A DNA stretch of 64,000 bases, from NCBI RefSeq assembly GCF_009834765.1, contig NZ_WVHP01000021.1:124001-188000 (forward strand), read 5' to 3'. Source of the DNA: Saccharibacter sp. EH611. Lineage in GTDB: Bacteria > Pseudomonadota > Alphaproteobacteria > Acetobacterales > Acetobacteraceae. The notes below the pieces were generated by a model. It was not told the DNA's origin. It saw nothing but the letters and a program-made list of their open reading frames with translations, and searched no databases. Below are positions 35,851 to 44,725 of this stretch, in pieces; within the stretch, counting starts at the first letter, position 1; the number at the start of each line of letters is the position of its first letter. The position numbers and the translations under genes were made by a program.

Positions 35851-36606
35851 TTACGGTGCAGGCTCTCCAGAGATAGGTGTTACGCCAATCTGCGTTAGAA
35901 GAGATTTGAGAGCACGTCCAGCTTCTTGCACGGCATGAGAGTCGTAGCCTTTCGCAACAAGAGCAACGCCGTGCTTGTCACCTCGTGCAAAAGGGTAAGA
36001 GCCTAAGTCAATCGTTTTGAAATCTCCTTGCAGGGTCGTGAGAGCCTCTGCAAAGGTGCCTTCGTACACGTTAAAAGCATGCCAGCTGCACATGGTAAGT
36101 GGTGCGCCCGCTTCTAGCTGGGGGACGAGCCATTGTACCATGGCGCGGAAGATGGACGGCACACCAGCCATAACGTGCACGTTCCCGATGGAAAAACCGG
36201 GCGCTGTGGAGACCGTGTTCTTAATGGGGGTCGATCCTTCAGGGAGCCACGCCATTTTCTGGCGAGCTTGATTGAACGCCTCCGCAGGGAAGAGGGCATG
36301 AAGGGCATCATAACTTTCTTGATGACAGCGCAAAGCGACACCAAAAGCCTCGGCGATACAGGCTGTGGTGATGTCGTCATGGGTGGGGCCGATCCCTCCG
36401 CTGGTAAAGACCATGTCAAAACGTGCGCGGCATTCGGTGACGGCATCAATGATGCGTTGAGGAATATCGGGGATCACGCGTACTTCTGAGAGGGTGATCC
36501 CCTGCGCATTAAGGGCATGAGCAAGAGTTTGTGTATTGCTATCTCGTGTTCGGCCAGAGAGAACCTCATTGCCGATGACCAGAAAACATGCTGTTTTTGG
36601 GGACAT
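35851..36606 (-). CDS. CinA-like molybdopterin-binding-domain protein
   Basis: A 251-residue protein with the MoaB/Mog (MoCF) fold found in CinA N-termini, without the C-terminal nicotinamide-mononucleotide deamidase domain. Motifs: IGNEVLSGRTRDSNT at the start, FTSGGIGPTHDDITT for the binding loop, and ENTVS-like KNTVSTAPGF with MAGVPSIFRAM. Stand-alone CinA-N proteins are thought to act as pyrophosphatases on ADP-ribose or similar nucleotides; the link to molybdopterin is by fold only. GGAGGAAT precedes the ATG. It is divergent from the SMP-30 family gene. Confidence 0.87.
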   Translation of the reverse strand: MSPKTACFLVIGNEVLSGRTRDSNTQTLAHALNAQGITLSEVRVIPDIPQRIIDAVTECRARFDMVFTSGGIGPTHDDITTACIAEAFGVALRCHQESYDALHALFPAEAFNQARQKMAWLPEGSTPIKNTVSTAPGFSIGNVHVMAGVPSIFRAMVQWLVPQLEAGAPLTMCSWHAFNVYEGTFAEALTTLQGDFKTIDLGSYPFARGDKHGVALVAKGYDSHAVQEAGRALKSLLTQIGVTPISGEPAP

Positions 36607-36701
36607 AAGATTCCTCCGACACCTCCTGAAAACCTAAGAAATAGTGTAGGCTCTTCTGTAGAGCGACGAAAGAGTATCTCAAACAAAGAAAGGCATACGC
36701 T

Positions 36702-37589
36702 ATGACGCTCGTGCATCATGAGCCAACATGTTTGTTAGATTTCCGTGCTACGCTTGGAGAAGGGCCCGTTTGGGTTGCTTCTGAAGGAGCCTTTTATTTT
36801 GTCGATATTTTAGAGCGCCGTGTCTATCGCTACCTTTTAGACGATGGGACATTGCAGGGATGGGATGCGCCTAACCGAACAGGTTTTTTGCTGCCTGTAA
36901 CCGATGGCACTTTTCTAGCGGGATTGCCTGATGGGCTTCATCGCTTTGACCCTAAGACAGGGTATTTCTCTCATGCGTGTGCTGTGGAGCCAGATTTGCC
37001 GGGGAATCGCCTCAATGATGGTTGTGTAGACCCGCAAGGGCGTCTTTGGTTTGGCACGATGGATGATGGAGAAGAACGGACAACAGGCTCTCTTTACCGT
37101 GTTGAGTATAAAAATGGCGCCCTAGAGATTGCCCATTGGGATGATGGATATACCATTTCCAACGGCCCAGCTCTCTCTCCGTGCGGGAAGGTGCTTTACG
37201 CCTGTGATAGCCCGCATCAGCGTATTTATGCGTATGACATTGATGAAGGGGGTAATCTCATCCATAAGCGCGTTTTTGCGCGTTTAACCAAGGGGTTCCC
37301 TGATGGCGTCGTCGTCGATAGCCGAGGGAATCTCTGGTGTGGCACATGGGCTGGCGGCCAGATTACTCGGTTCCGTCCCGATGGCACAGAGATGGAGCCG
37401 ATTGCGCTGCCTGTCTCGAATGTGACGAAGGTGGCTTTTGGTGGCGAAGATAATCGCACAGTTTTTGTGACCACTGCGCGGAAAGGGCTCAGCGCTGAAG
37501 AGCTGGCCCAGCAGCCACAAGCCGGGGGGATTTTTGCTTTCAGAACAGACATCCCCGGCCAAGCGCAACAAGCCTTTCGCCTTCCTTGA
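36702..37589 (+). CDS. SMP-30/gluconolactonase/LRE-family protein
   Basis: A 295-residue six-bladed beta-propeller of the regucalcin/gluconolactonase group, which hydrolyses sugar lactones using a divalent metal. Metal-ligand motifs are visible: GEGPVW (Glu at about 19), NRLNDGCVDPQGRLWFGTM, NGPALSPCGKVLYACDS and the PDGVVVDSRGNLWCGTWAGG motif with the catalytic Asp. No signal peptide is present, so it acts in the cytoplasm. Acetic acid bacteria oxidise sugars to lactones, so a lactonase role fits, but the substrate cannot be fixed. It converges with mutT. Confidence 0.88.
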   Translation: MTLVHHEPTCLLDFRATLGEGPVWVASEGAFYFVDILERRVYRYLLDDGTLQGWDAPNRTGFLLPVTDGTFLAGLPDGLHRFDPKTGYFSHACAVEPDLPGNRLNDGCVDPQGRLWFGTMDDGEERTTGSLYRVEYKNGALEIAHWDDGYTISNGPALSPCGKVLYACDSPHQRIYAYDIDEGGNLIHKRVFARLTKGFPDGVVVDSRGNLWCGTWAGGQITRFRPDGTEMEPIALPVSNVTKVAFGGEDNRTVFVTTARKGLSAEELAQQPQAGGIFAFRTDIPGQAQQAFRLP

Positions 37590-37604
37590 GACTGCAAGGG
37601 CGTA

Positions 37605-38024
37605 CTAGCCCAAACGTTCCTGAAGTTTGGGGATAAGGGGCAGGTCTGGCTTGGGCATTGAGTAGTCACCGAGTGTGCTGACAGGTGCCCATTCTAGGGC
37701 TTGTCCCTCACGACCGATCGGCGTGCCTTCCCATTTACGGATTAGATAAAGCGGCATGAGGAGGTGGAACGCGCCGCAATTTTCGCTCACAAATGTAAAG
37801 GGCTCGAGCGCTTCAATGGCAACGGTAACCCCAATTTCCTCCTGAAGCTCGCGGATGAGTCCATCTTCTGGGGATTCGGGCGCTTCTACCTTTCCACCGG
37901 GGAATTCCCAACGACCAGCAAGCGCTTTCCCTTCTGGGCGCTGTGCAAGCAGAACCTCGTTAGAAGAGTTAATGAGAATACCCGCAGAAACGAGAAGCGT
38001 GCGTGGGCGAAAAGGCGTGGGCAT
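37605..38024 (-). CDS. mutT: MutT/Nudix nucleoside triphosphate pyrophosphohydrolase
   Basis: Nudix hydrolase of 139 residues that removes oxidised nucleotides such as 8-oxo-dGTP from the pool. The Nudix box is complete: Gly44 through Val66 (GKVEAPE, then REL, then QEEIGV). The flanking LLAQRPEGKALAGRWEFPGG is the typical MutT N-terminal strand. The length matches stand-alone MutT. In other alphaproteobacteria mutT is often near secA or argJ, which are not seen here. Assignment of the precise substrate is by similarity. Confidence 0.88.
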   Translation of the reverse strand: MPTPFRPRTLLVSAGILINSSNEVLLAQRPEGKALAGRWEFPGGKVEAPESPEDGLIRELQEEIGVTVAIEALEPFTFVSENCGAFHLLMPLYLIRKWEGTPIGREGQALEWAPVSTLGDYSMPKPDLPLIPKLQERLG

Positions 38025-38239
38025 GTCAGTCTCCTAAATTTAACAAGAGAAATAAAAAGGCAGCTTACCTCAGGAATTGCGTTCTTTATGTCACAGATTG
38101 ATGCGGAAAAGGGATAGGTGGGGGCTTTTTTCTTGGCGAATAAGCGATGGTCTGGGTAAGGACAAGCCTATACGCCTGTTATAGGGATGGTTGATAAAGG
38201 CCATTCTTATAATGTGAAGTAAATTCTTCAAGACGTGGA

Positions 38240-40633
38240 GTGCCTGACGCGTTGCGCCGACATTTTCTTCTTTCCTCTGTGGTTATGTTTTCCTGGACAG
38301 GATTGGCCTATGGCCAAAGCGCTGTCGCTCCTCATGCGCGTGAGATGTCTAAAAAACAGTCGACATCTACTGCGCTTAAACATCGTGCAGGGACGCATAA
38401 GAAAAAGTCTATGATGGCTCAATCGCCCGAGACGCTTTCTGTGCGGGTCAATCGCCATGTGAGCCGCGGGGCTGAGATGGCCGTGCCAAAGTCGATCATG
38501 AAGCAATATGTGCCCGGCACCAGCCCTTATCGTGCGCTAGACCGTATGCCCGGTGTCAGCTTCATGTCGACAGACCCTTTTGGCATCGATAGCTTTGGGG
38601 CAAACCTCTATATGCGTGGTTTCTTTATGAACCAGCTGGGGGTGACGGTTGATGGCGTGCCGCTCAATGACCAGACCTATCAGTCTGTCGCGGGCATGAG
38701 CTTGGCGTCCGCCATTATCTCTGATGATATTGATTCGACAACCGTCTCCCAAGGTGGGGGCGGGGTGGATGTGCCGTCTACCAATACACTAGGCGGGACG
38801 ATCCGTTTTGAATCGTCTAATCCGAACGACAAGCTAGGTGGGAAAGTCAGCCAAGGTTTTGGGAGTTACGATTCTTACCGAACCTATATACGCTTTGATT
38901 CGGGGCGTCTGAACCAAAGTGGCACAAAGTTTTACACGTCCTATGCGCGAACCGATGCAGGCATGTGGGAGGGCGCTGGGCGTCAATTCCAGCAGCAGGT
39001 TGATGCCAAGTTGGTGCAGCCGTTGGGCGAGCGTAGTAAGCTTTCTGCCTTTTTTAATTGGTCAGATTTACAGCAATGGAACTACCCAGATTTGTCTGCT
39101 GGGATTATCCAAAATCTGGGCTGGCGCGTGCCGCATCTTTATCCTGATTACAAACGGGCTTATGGCGTTGCGCAACAATGCCAGAATAACCCCAACCCGA
39201 CGGTTCCCGGGTATAGCGGTGCGCCGGGAATTTCGAGCTGCCAGACAGCCCTTTATGACGGCGGGCAGCGTGAAATCAATTATATGGGCGGCCTTAATTT
39301 AGACCTCGCCCTGACAGATCGTTTGTCTTGGCATACGACGCTGTATGGCCATAGCCAGACGGGGTATTATAGCTATTCTGATTATGAAGACCCAACCTCT
39401 GCTGAGGTGCCGCTTTCTGAAGAAGTGTGGCAGAATCGGCAGGAACGTTACGGGATTTCGTCCAGTTTACGCTATCATTTAGGCCGCCATCATATTGAAG
39501 GGGGCATTTGGTACGAAAATGATAACCAGCAGGCAGGGGTGTATAATTACCCTCAGCCGGCACTCGGTCAGGGGGCTCCGTTAAAAGCGATTGGCCCTTA
39601 TACAACTTATGGGGCAGGGCGGCAGCGCTACAATTTTGAGTGGCGCACGAATGTTGTTCAGACACACATTCAAGATACGGTAAACATTCTACCCGGCCTG
39701 ACGTTTAATGCTGGGTTCCGTTCGATGATTGCTCAAACATCCGGTGGCGCTAATGCCAACGATGCGGACTGGACGGGGGCATCCCAATTGCCGAATGGGA
39801 CGCTGAACGCAACGCGCGCATTTTTGCCGCACTTCAATCTAGACTGGCATCTTAATCGCCAAAATGAGTTCTATATTGATGTCGCAGAAAATATGCGTGC
39901 CTACGAAGTGTCAGGCTATGGTGTCGCGAATTCGCTTTATTCTGTGCAGGATCAAGCCACGTTCCAGCAGCAGAAAAGCGTAGCAAAGCCGTCGCGGGCC
40001 TGGACGTATATGGGCGGGTACCGCTTTACGTCACATTTCGTGCAGCTTGATGCCACAGTGTATCATTCCACTCTGTTACATCAGCTTTCTGCGGCGGCGG
40101 TCGGGACATTGACCAATCCGGTCTCTCAAGTCATTGATTTTGGTCGTATTTCAATGACGGGGGCCAATGGCATGATCACCGTGATGCCTCTCCCCGGGCT
40201 TAGTATTACGAACAGCCTGAGCTACAATAAAGGCACCTACGACCGCGATGTGAATACCCCTAATGGAAGCTGGAACCTCAAGGGGAAAAATATCGTGAAC
40301 TACCCGGCATGGATGTACAAAACTTCCGTTGCGTATTCATGGCGCGGGGCCACCGTTCATTTTGATGCGAATTATTATGGGAAGCGTTATTATAGCTACC
40401 TTAATGATACGTCGGTTGGCAGCTACTGGGTGGCGAATACGGGCATGTCTTACCGCTTTAAGAAGCTGGCGGGGGTGCGTGATGTTGTGGTCAGCTTCAA
40501 TGTCTATAATCTCTTTAACAACAAATATATCTCGACGATGGGTGAGAATAATAACCCTGTCCAAGGAGATTATCAGTCTATGCAGCGTGGATCTCCACGG
40601 CAATTCTTCGGAACAGTGAGCGCTGCTTTCTAA
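38240..40633 (+). CDS. TonB-dependent outer-membrane receptor
   Basis: A 797-residue receptor with signal peptide (residues 1-25, ending GLAYG). A TonB-box-like ETLSVRV lies at 64-70. The plug domain (about 85-210) contains the RALDRMPGVSF and LYMRGFF motifs and DGVPLND, and a 22-strand-type barrel ends in aromatic FFGTVSAAF. It would import a chelate or large nutrient in a TonB-ExbBD-dependent way. The substrate is not evident: no siderophore, cobalamin or sugar operon is adjacent. GTG start. A -10-like TATAAT lies at 38208-38213. A strong terminator follows. Confidence 0.9.
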   Translation: MPDALRRHFLLSSVVMFSWTGLAYGQSAVAPHAREMSKKQSTSTALKHRAGTHKKKSMMAQSPETLSVRVNRHVSRGAEMAVPKSIMKQYVPGTSPYRALDRMPGVSFMSTDPFGIDSFGANLYMRGFFMNQLGVTVDGVPLNDQTYQSVAGMSLASAIISDDIDSTTVSQGGGGVDVPSTNTLGGTIRFESSNPNDKLGGKVSQGFGSYDSYRTYIRFDSGRLNQSGTKFYTSYARTDAGMWEGAGRQFQQQVDAKLVQPLGERSKLSAFFNWSDLQQWNYPDLSAGIIQNLGWRVPHLYPDYKRAYGVAQQCQNNPNPTVPGYSGAPGISSCQTALYDGGQREINYMGGLNLDLALTDRLSWHTTLYGHSQTGYYSYSDYEDPTSAEVPLSEEVWQNRQERYGISSSLRYHLGRHHIEGGIWYENDNQQAGVYNYPQPALGQGAPLKAIGPYTTYGAGRQRYNFEWRTNVVQTHIQDTVNILPGLTFNAGFRSMIAQTSGGANANDADWTGASQLPNGTLNATRAFLPHFNLDWHLNRQNEFYIDVAENMRAYEVSGYGVANSLYSVQDQATFQQQKSVAKPSRAWTYMGGYRFTSHFVQLDATVYHSTLLHQLSAAAVGTLTNPVSQVIDFGRISMTGANGMITVMPLPGLSITNSLSYNKGTYDRDVNTPNGSWNLKGKNIVNYPAWMYKTSVAYSWRGATVHFDANYYGKRYYSYLNDTSVGSYWVANTGMSYRFKKLAGVRDVVVSFNVYNLFNNKYISTMGENNNPVQGDYQSMQRGSPRQFFGTVSAAF

Positions 40634-40659
40634 GAGAGAAGGCTTATACGAAGATGCGA

Positions 40660-40693
40660 GAAAGGGCTGAGGGAAATCTCAGCCCTTTTTTGT
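40660..40693 (+). terminator. Terminator after the TonB-dependent receptor gene
   Basis: A 10-bp perfect stem AAGGGCTGAG (40662-40671) with CTCAGCCCTT (40678-40687), 6-nt loop, followed by a T tract. It also overlaps the 3' side of the convergent DUF815 gene, which ends at 40698. Confidence 0.9.
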
Positions 40694-40697
40694 GGCG

Positions 40698-41576
40698 TTA
40701 GAGAGAGCTGAGTTCAGCACTGAGCGCTGTAATGAACTGGATGGCAACACGGCCAGAACGGCTGCCGCGCGTCATCGCCCATTGGAGAGCACGACGGTGG
40801 AGGTCTTTCTTGTCGATCGGCAGAGCGCGTTCTTTTGCATAGGCGTCAATGATGGCAAGATAATCGTTCTGCGAGGCTCCATAGAGACCGATCCACAGAC
40901 CGAACCGGTCGGAGAGAGACACTTTCTCTTCAATGGCCTCGGAAGGATTAATAGCATCGCCTGTTTCATTGTCGATCATACGGCGGGGCATAAGATGGCG
41001 ACGGTTTGATGTGGCGTAAATAATGACGTTGTCAGGACGGCCAGCAATGCCACCATCAAGGACAGATTTGAGCGATTTATAATCGGCATCCTGCTCTTCA
41101 AAAGAGAGATCATCACAAAAGAGGATAAAACGCCGAGAGCTCTGGCGCAGCAAGGCCAGCAGCTTAGGGAGGCTGCGCAACTCATGGCGGGGAATTTCAA
41201 TAAGGGCCAAGGGTGCTTTGCTGTCTGCACGTAGCTCAGCATTCACAGCGGCGATGGAGGCTTTAACAAGAGAGGATTTCCCCATCCCGCGCGCTCCCCA
41301 AAGCATTACATTATTGGCGTCCAACCCACGGGCGAAGTAGCGCGTATTGGCCATCACACGTTCTTTCTGGTTCTCAATCCCGCGGAGTAGGGCGAGTGGC
41401 TGGGCGCGCATATGAGGGATAGGGCATAGCGTGCCTAGAGCTTCTTGCCAGAGGAACGCATCCACAGAAGGATCTGTCAAAATTGACGGGTTTGTGGGCG
41501 GCGGAGCAAGGCGCTCTAAACTTTCCGCAATGCGTGTAAGTGTTGGAAGAAGTGATGAAAAGTCAGGAGTGGGCAT
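40698..41576 (-). CDS. DUF815-family AAA-type ATPase
   Basis: A 292-residue protein with a Walker A motif GARGMGKSS and a Walker B-like FILFCDDLSFEE, plus ATSNRRHLMPRRM, typical of the DUF815 ATP-binding family. A short N-terminal helical region precedes the AAA core (about 75-270). Its biological role is not established. ATG at 41576 follows a GAGAG sequence. The gene is divergent from yajC, 87 nt apart. Confidence 0.85.
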   Translation of the reverse strand: MPTPDFSSLLPTLTRIAESLERLAPPPTNPSILTDPSVDAFLWQEALGTLCPIPHMRAQPLALLRGIENQKERVMANTRYFARGLDANNVMLWGARGMGKSSLVKASIAAVNAELRADSKAPLALIEIPRHELRSLPKLLALLRQSSRRFILFCDDLSFEEQDADYKSLKSVLDGGIAGRPDNVIIYATSNRRHLMPRRMIDNETGDAINPSEAIEEKVSLSDRFGLWIGLYGASQNDYLAIIDAYAKERALPIDKKDLHRRALQWAMTRGSRSGRVAIQFITALSAELSSL

Positions 41577-41663
41577 AAGTGCTCTCAGTAAGAATGCTTG
41601 ACGCAAAGCCCCTTGGCGATATGGTCGGGACTCTTTCTTTTCAGGATGGAATCAAAAAAACCG

Positions 41664-42008
41664 ATGAACAATCTCTTTTTCTCAACGGCTTATGCTGCTG
41701 ATGCGGGCGGCATCTTTAACCCGACAGCTTTGATGCAATATGGCCCTATCATTCTGATTTTTGGTGTTTTCTATTTTTTGCTGATTCGCCCGCAGCAAAA
41801 ACGTCAGAAAGAATTGCGTGAGCAGCAAAATGGTTTGCGCCGTGGTGACAAGATCGTGACGGCTGGAGGAATCATCGGTGTTGTGCAGGCAACGCGTGAA
41901 GATTCTCAAGAAGTTGAAGTAGAAATTGCGTCCGATGTAAAAGTGAAGATTGTACGCAGCACCATTACAACGGTTATCCCACGCGATAAGCCAACAAACG
42001 ATAATTAA
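41664..42008 (+). CDS. yajC: Preprotein translocase subunit YajC
   Basis: Small accessory subunit of the SecDF-YajC complex that supports Sec export. The 114-residue protein has one transmembrane helix (about 28-46, YGPIILIFGVFYFLLIRPQQKRQKE) and the YajC domain with LRRGDKIVTAGGIIGVV. ATG at 41664 gives the usual short periplasmic N-terminus MNNLFFSTAYAADAGG. Upstream in-frame starts are possible, as no ribosome site is evident. secD and secF, often next to yajC, are not here. A terminator follows. Confidence 0.9.
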   Translation: MNNLFFSTAYAADAGGIFNPTALMQYGPIILIFGVFYFLLIRPQQKRQKELREQQNGLRRGDKIVTAGGIIGVVQATREDSQEVEVEIASDVKVKIVRSTITTVIPRDKPTNDN

Positions 42009-42030
42009 AACGTCATTGATTGATGGTTAT

Positions 42031-42065
42031 AAAAAACCCTGCCCGGTGAAGGCAGGGTTTTTTGT
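42031..42065 (+). terminator. Terminator after yajC
   Basis: A 12-bp stem AAAAACCCTGCC (42032-42043) with GGCAGGGTTTTT (42051-42062) and a 7-nt loop, ending in a T tract. The A tract on the other side allows function in both orientations, and it sits between the stops of yajC and sodB. Confidence 0.88.
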
Positions 42066-42082
42066 GCGCTATCAGCCTTACA

Positions 42083-42691
42083 TTAGGCGGATTTCAGCAT
42101 CTCTTCAGCAAATTCATAATTTGCCAATTTGTCGAGGAAGTTGCTGATATAATCTGGGCGACGGTTGCGGAAGTCTAGGTAGTAAGAATGTTCCCACACA
42201 TCCAGCCCGAGCAGTGCACGACCTTGGTCTTCAGCAAGTGGGTTGCCGCCATTGGGTGTTTTCGTCACTTTCAGCTTGCCGTCTTTGTCTAGAACAAGCC
42301 AAGCCCAGCCAGAACCGAACTGCGTTGCAGCAGCCTGCTTAAAAGTGGTCTTGAAGGTTTCAACAGAACCGAAATCTTCAACGATCTTCTTCTCTAATGC
42401 GCCTGGGAGTTGGCCACCCTTTGGAGAGAGGCTGTTCCAGAAAATACCATGGTTCCAATGCTGACCAGCATTGTTGAACACAGGGGCTAATTCTGGGTTA
42501 GCATGGGAGAAAGTGATGATTTCTTCCAGCGTTTTCCCAGCAAGCTCAGGTTTGCTTTCCACAAAACCATTAAGGGCTGTGACATAAGCTTGGTGATGCT
42601 TGCCGTGGTGAAGTTCCAAGGTTTCTTGGGACATGCCATTACTGGCAAGAGCATCGACGGAATAAGGCAATGTTGGAAGTTCAAAAGCCAT
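42083..42691 (-). CDS. sodB: Fe/Mn-family superoxide dismutase
   Basis: Converts superoxide to hydrogen peroxide and oxygen in the cytoplasm. Metal ligands are His28 (LELHHGKHH), His81 (QHWNHGIFW), Asp164 and His168 (DVWEHSYYLDF). Gln77 ahead of HWNH is more typical of iron enzymes than of manganese enzymes, so I call it sodB, though metal use cannot be proved from sequence. The 202-residue length is normal. The upstream extension of the frame is not homologous and is discarded. The dehydrogenase gene lies upstream on the same strand with a 78-nt gap. Confidence 0.92.
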   Translation of the reverse strand: MAFELPTLPYSVDALASNGMSQETLELHHGKHHQAYVTALNGFVESKPELAGKTLEEIITFSHANPELAPVFNNAGQHWNHGIFWNSLSPKGGQLPGALEKKIVEDFGSVETFKTTFKQAAATQFGSGWAWLVLDKDGKLKVTKTPNGGNPLAEDQGRALLGLDVWEHSYYLDFRNRRPDYISNFLDKLANYEFAEEMLKSA

Positions 42692-42769
42692 AATAAATAT
42701 ATTCCTCAAAAAGGAGAGAAGCGGTACCATTTAGCTAGGTATCCACTTCTCTTCCGTCAAGGCATGGTT

Positions 42770-43651
42770 TTATGAAGGCGCGTTTGCGACGTCGGCTTCC
42801 ATCTGTGCAAACAGAGCGGAATAGTCTTCATCGCGGTGGCTCAGGTTCGAGCGTGCCAATTTCTGTGCAGCAACGGCCATGCCAGACATATCAACGCCTG
42901 TTTTGCGCCCAGCGTCTAGCAAAAGCCCCATGTCCTTGTTCATCAACCGGGTAGGGAACTGGGATGGGAAAGACTTGTTATGCGCCATTTTTAGCTTACG
43001 CTTATGGTGCGGGCTGATGACGGCGAGCTCTTGAAGCGCATTAAACAGCATATCGCGGTCTAACCCTTCAGAAAGACCATAAGCCAGCCCTTCTGCAACG
43101 ATATTGAGCGTTGCGCCCATCACACCATTGACGACGAGTTTAAAGCGAGCAGCCGAACCAGCAGGGCCGGTATGAATGGTGATACGGCCCACAATGTCGA
43201 GGATTGGGCGAGCACGTTCCAACACGGCATCTGTGCCACCTGCAAGCATAATAAGCTCACCGCGCTCGGACTCAGGTGTGCTGCCGGACATCGGCGTATC
43301 CAGCACGTCAACGCCATGCTCATGGGCGATTTTTGCGAGATGATCGGCCTGTGGGGGAGAAACGGTGGATGTATCGAGAATGAGCTGCCCTTTACGCAAA
43401 CCGGCGAGAAGGCCGTTTTCACCGTTGAGGGTTTTGTTCTCTGCATTGTCATCAGGAACGCACAGAATGATGACATCAACGTTTTCTGCCACTTCCCGTG
43501 GGGATGAGAGCATCGGCACATTAGAAGGCTTGCCCGCCGCTTTGCCGGACGGGGTAAAAGCAACGACATCGTACCCTGCTTTTTTGAGGTTTTCACCCAT
43601 TGGGACGGCCATGGCGCCATAACCAACGAAACCAATTTTTTTATCTGACAT
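42770..43651 (-). CDS. NAD(P)-dependent beta-hydroxyacid dehydrogenase family protein
   Basis: A 293-residue member of the 3-hydroxyisobutyrate dehydrogenase/tartronate-semialdehyde reductase family. The nucleotide-binding motif reads GFVGYGAMAVPMGENLKKAG instead of the usual GLGxMGxPM. The substrate motif reads DTPMSGSTPESERGEL instead of DAPVSGG. The catalytic Lys region FKLVVNGVMGATLNIVAEGLAYG is intact, including the Lys and the Asn four residues on. GGAGG precedes the ATG. The substrate is unknown. The altered motifs suggest a subgroup distinct from classical 3-hydroxyisobutyrate dehydrogenase. Confidence 0.87.
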   Translation of the reverse strand: MSDKKIGFVGYGAMAVPMGENLKKAGYDVVAFTPSGKAAGKPSNVPMLSSPREVAENVDVIILCVPDDNAENKTLNGENGLLAGLRKGQLILDTSTVSPPQADHLAKIAHEHGVDVLDTPMSGSTPESERGELIMLAGGTDAVLERARPILDIVGRITIHTGPAGSAARFKLVVNGVMGATLNIVAEGLAYGLSEGLDRDMLFNALQELAVISPHHKRKLKMAHNKSFPSQFPTRLMNKDMGLLLDAGRKTGVDMSGMAVAAQKLARSNLSHRDEDYSALFAQMEADVANAPS

Positions 43652-43768
43652 GGATATTCCTCCTTTGGATGCCCATATGGCGTCAGAGAGGACGGGATTT
43701 TCAAGGGGGGCTGACAGACTTTCCCGAAAATTCTCCCGTTATCGTGTAGATTTTTACCATTATGGGCG

Positions 43769-44725
43769 GTGAGTGCTGTGTCTCGTTATGATTATCCTCG
43801 TCCTGCTCAGGATGAGATTACCCCAAGACCGCTTTTTCTGTCGCGGCGTCAGATTATGGCCGGGATCGGGGCTTCCGCGGCCAGTGCGTTGACACGCCGC
43901 GTTGCTGAAGCGGACACGCTCAAGACACATCCCGGCCCCTATAGTGCTGCACTCACACCGACGCCACGCGATGATGTGCGGAATTACAATAATTTTTATG
44001 AATTCGGAATGGATAAGGGAGACCCCGCAGCCCGTTCAGGTGAGTATCATCCCTTCCCATGGACGCTAGAGATCTCGGGCCTCGTGCAGAAGCCACAGCA
44101 GATAGATGTAGCGGGTCTTTTGAGGGCAGCTGATCTTGAAGAACGCCTCTACCGGATGCGTTGTGTCGAGGCATGGTCGATGGTGATACCGTGGAATGGA
44201 CTGCCCCTTCATCAACTATTGGAGCGGGCAGAGCCTTTACCTCAGGCGCGTTATGTGGCTTTTGAAAGTATCGTTCGGCCTTCTGAGATGCCCGGCCAAC
44301 GTGATGATTTTTCTGGAATTACATGGCCTTATCGAGAAGGGCTGCGTTTGGACGAAGCGCTTCATCCGCTCACTTTTCTTGCCGTCGGAGCCTATGGCGA
44401 GTCTCTTCCCAATGCCAATGGGGCGCCATTGCGGCTCGTTGTGCCATGGAAATACGGCTTTAAAGGCATTAAGGCGATCCGTCGTATCCGCTTAGTCGCA
44501 GAGCCCCCACCAACGACATGGAACCAGCTGGCTCCGCAAGAATATGGCTTCTATGCCAATGTAAATCCACAGGTGGATCATCCACGTTGGAGCCAGGCAC
44601 AAGAGCGCGTTATTGGTAGCCATAGTTTGTTTGGTGAAAAACGCCAGCCAACCTTGATGTTTAATGGTTATAGCGAGCAAGTGGCTTCCCTTTACCAAGG
44701 GATGGATCTCCGTGAGGATTATTGA
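43769..44725 (+). CDS. msrP: Protein-methionine-sulfoxide reductase catalytic subunit MsrP
   Basis: Periplasmic molybdenum enzyme that repairs oxidised methionine in envelope proteins, receiving electrons from MsrQ. The 318-residue precursor carries a twin-arginine-type signal (Arg26-Arg27 in [17 protein letters not shown]). The NNFYEF segment and molybdenum-ligand Cys132 in [13 protein letters not shown] are the family signature. [15 protein letters not shown] is also diagnostic. GTG start. Its stop overlaps the msrQ GTG start region by 14 nt, so the pair forms an operon. Export depends on the Tat system, whose B and C genes are at the beginning of this window. Confidence 0.94.
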   Translation: MSAVSRYDYPRPAQDEITPRPLFLSRRQIMAGIGASAASALTRRVAEADTLKTHPGPYSAALTPTPRDDVRNYNNFYEFGMDKGDPAARSGEYHPFPWTLEISGLVQKPQQIDVAGLLRAADLEERLYRMRCVEAWSMVIPWNGLPLHQLLERAEPLPQARYVAFESIVRPSEMPGQRDDFSGITWPYREGLRLDEALHPLTFLAVGAYGESLPNANGAPLRLVVPWKYGFKGIKAIRRIRLVAEPPPTTWNQLAPQEYGFYANVNPQVDHPRWSQAQERVIGSHSLFGEKRQPTLMFNGYSEQVASLYQGMDLREDY

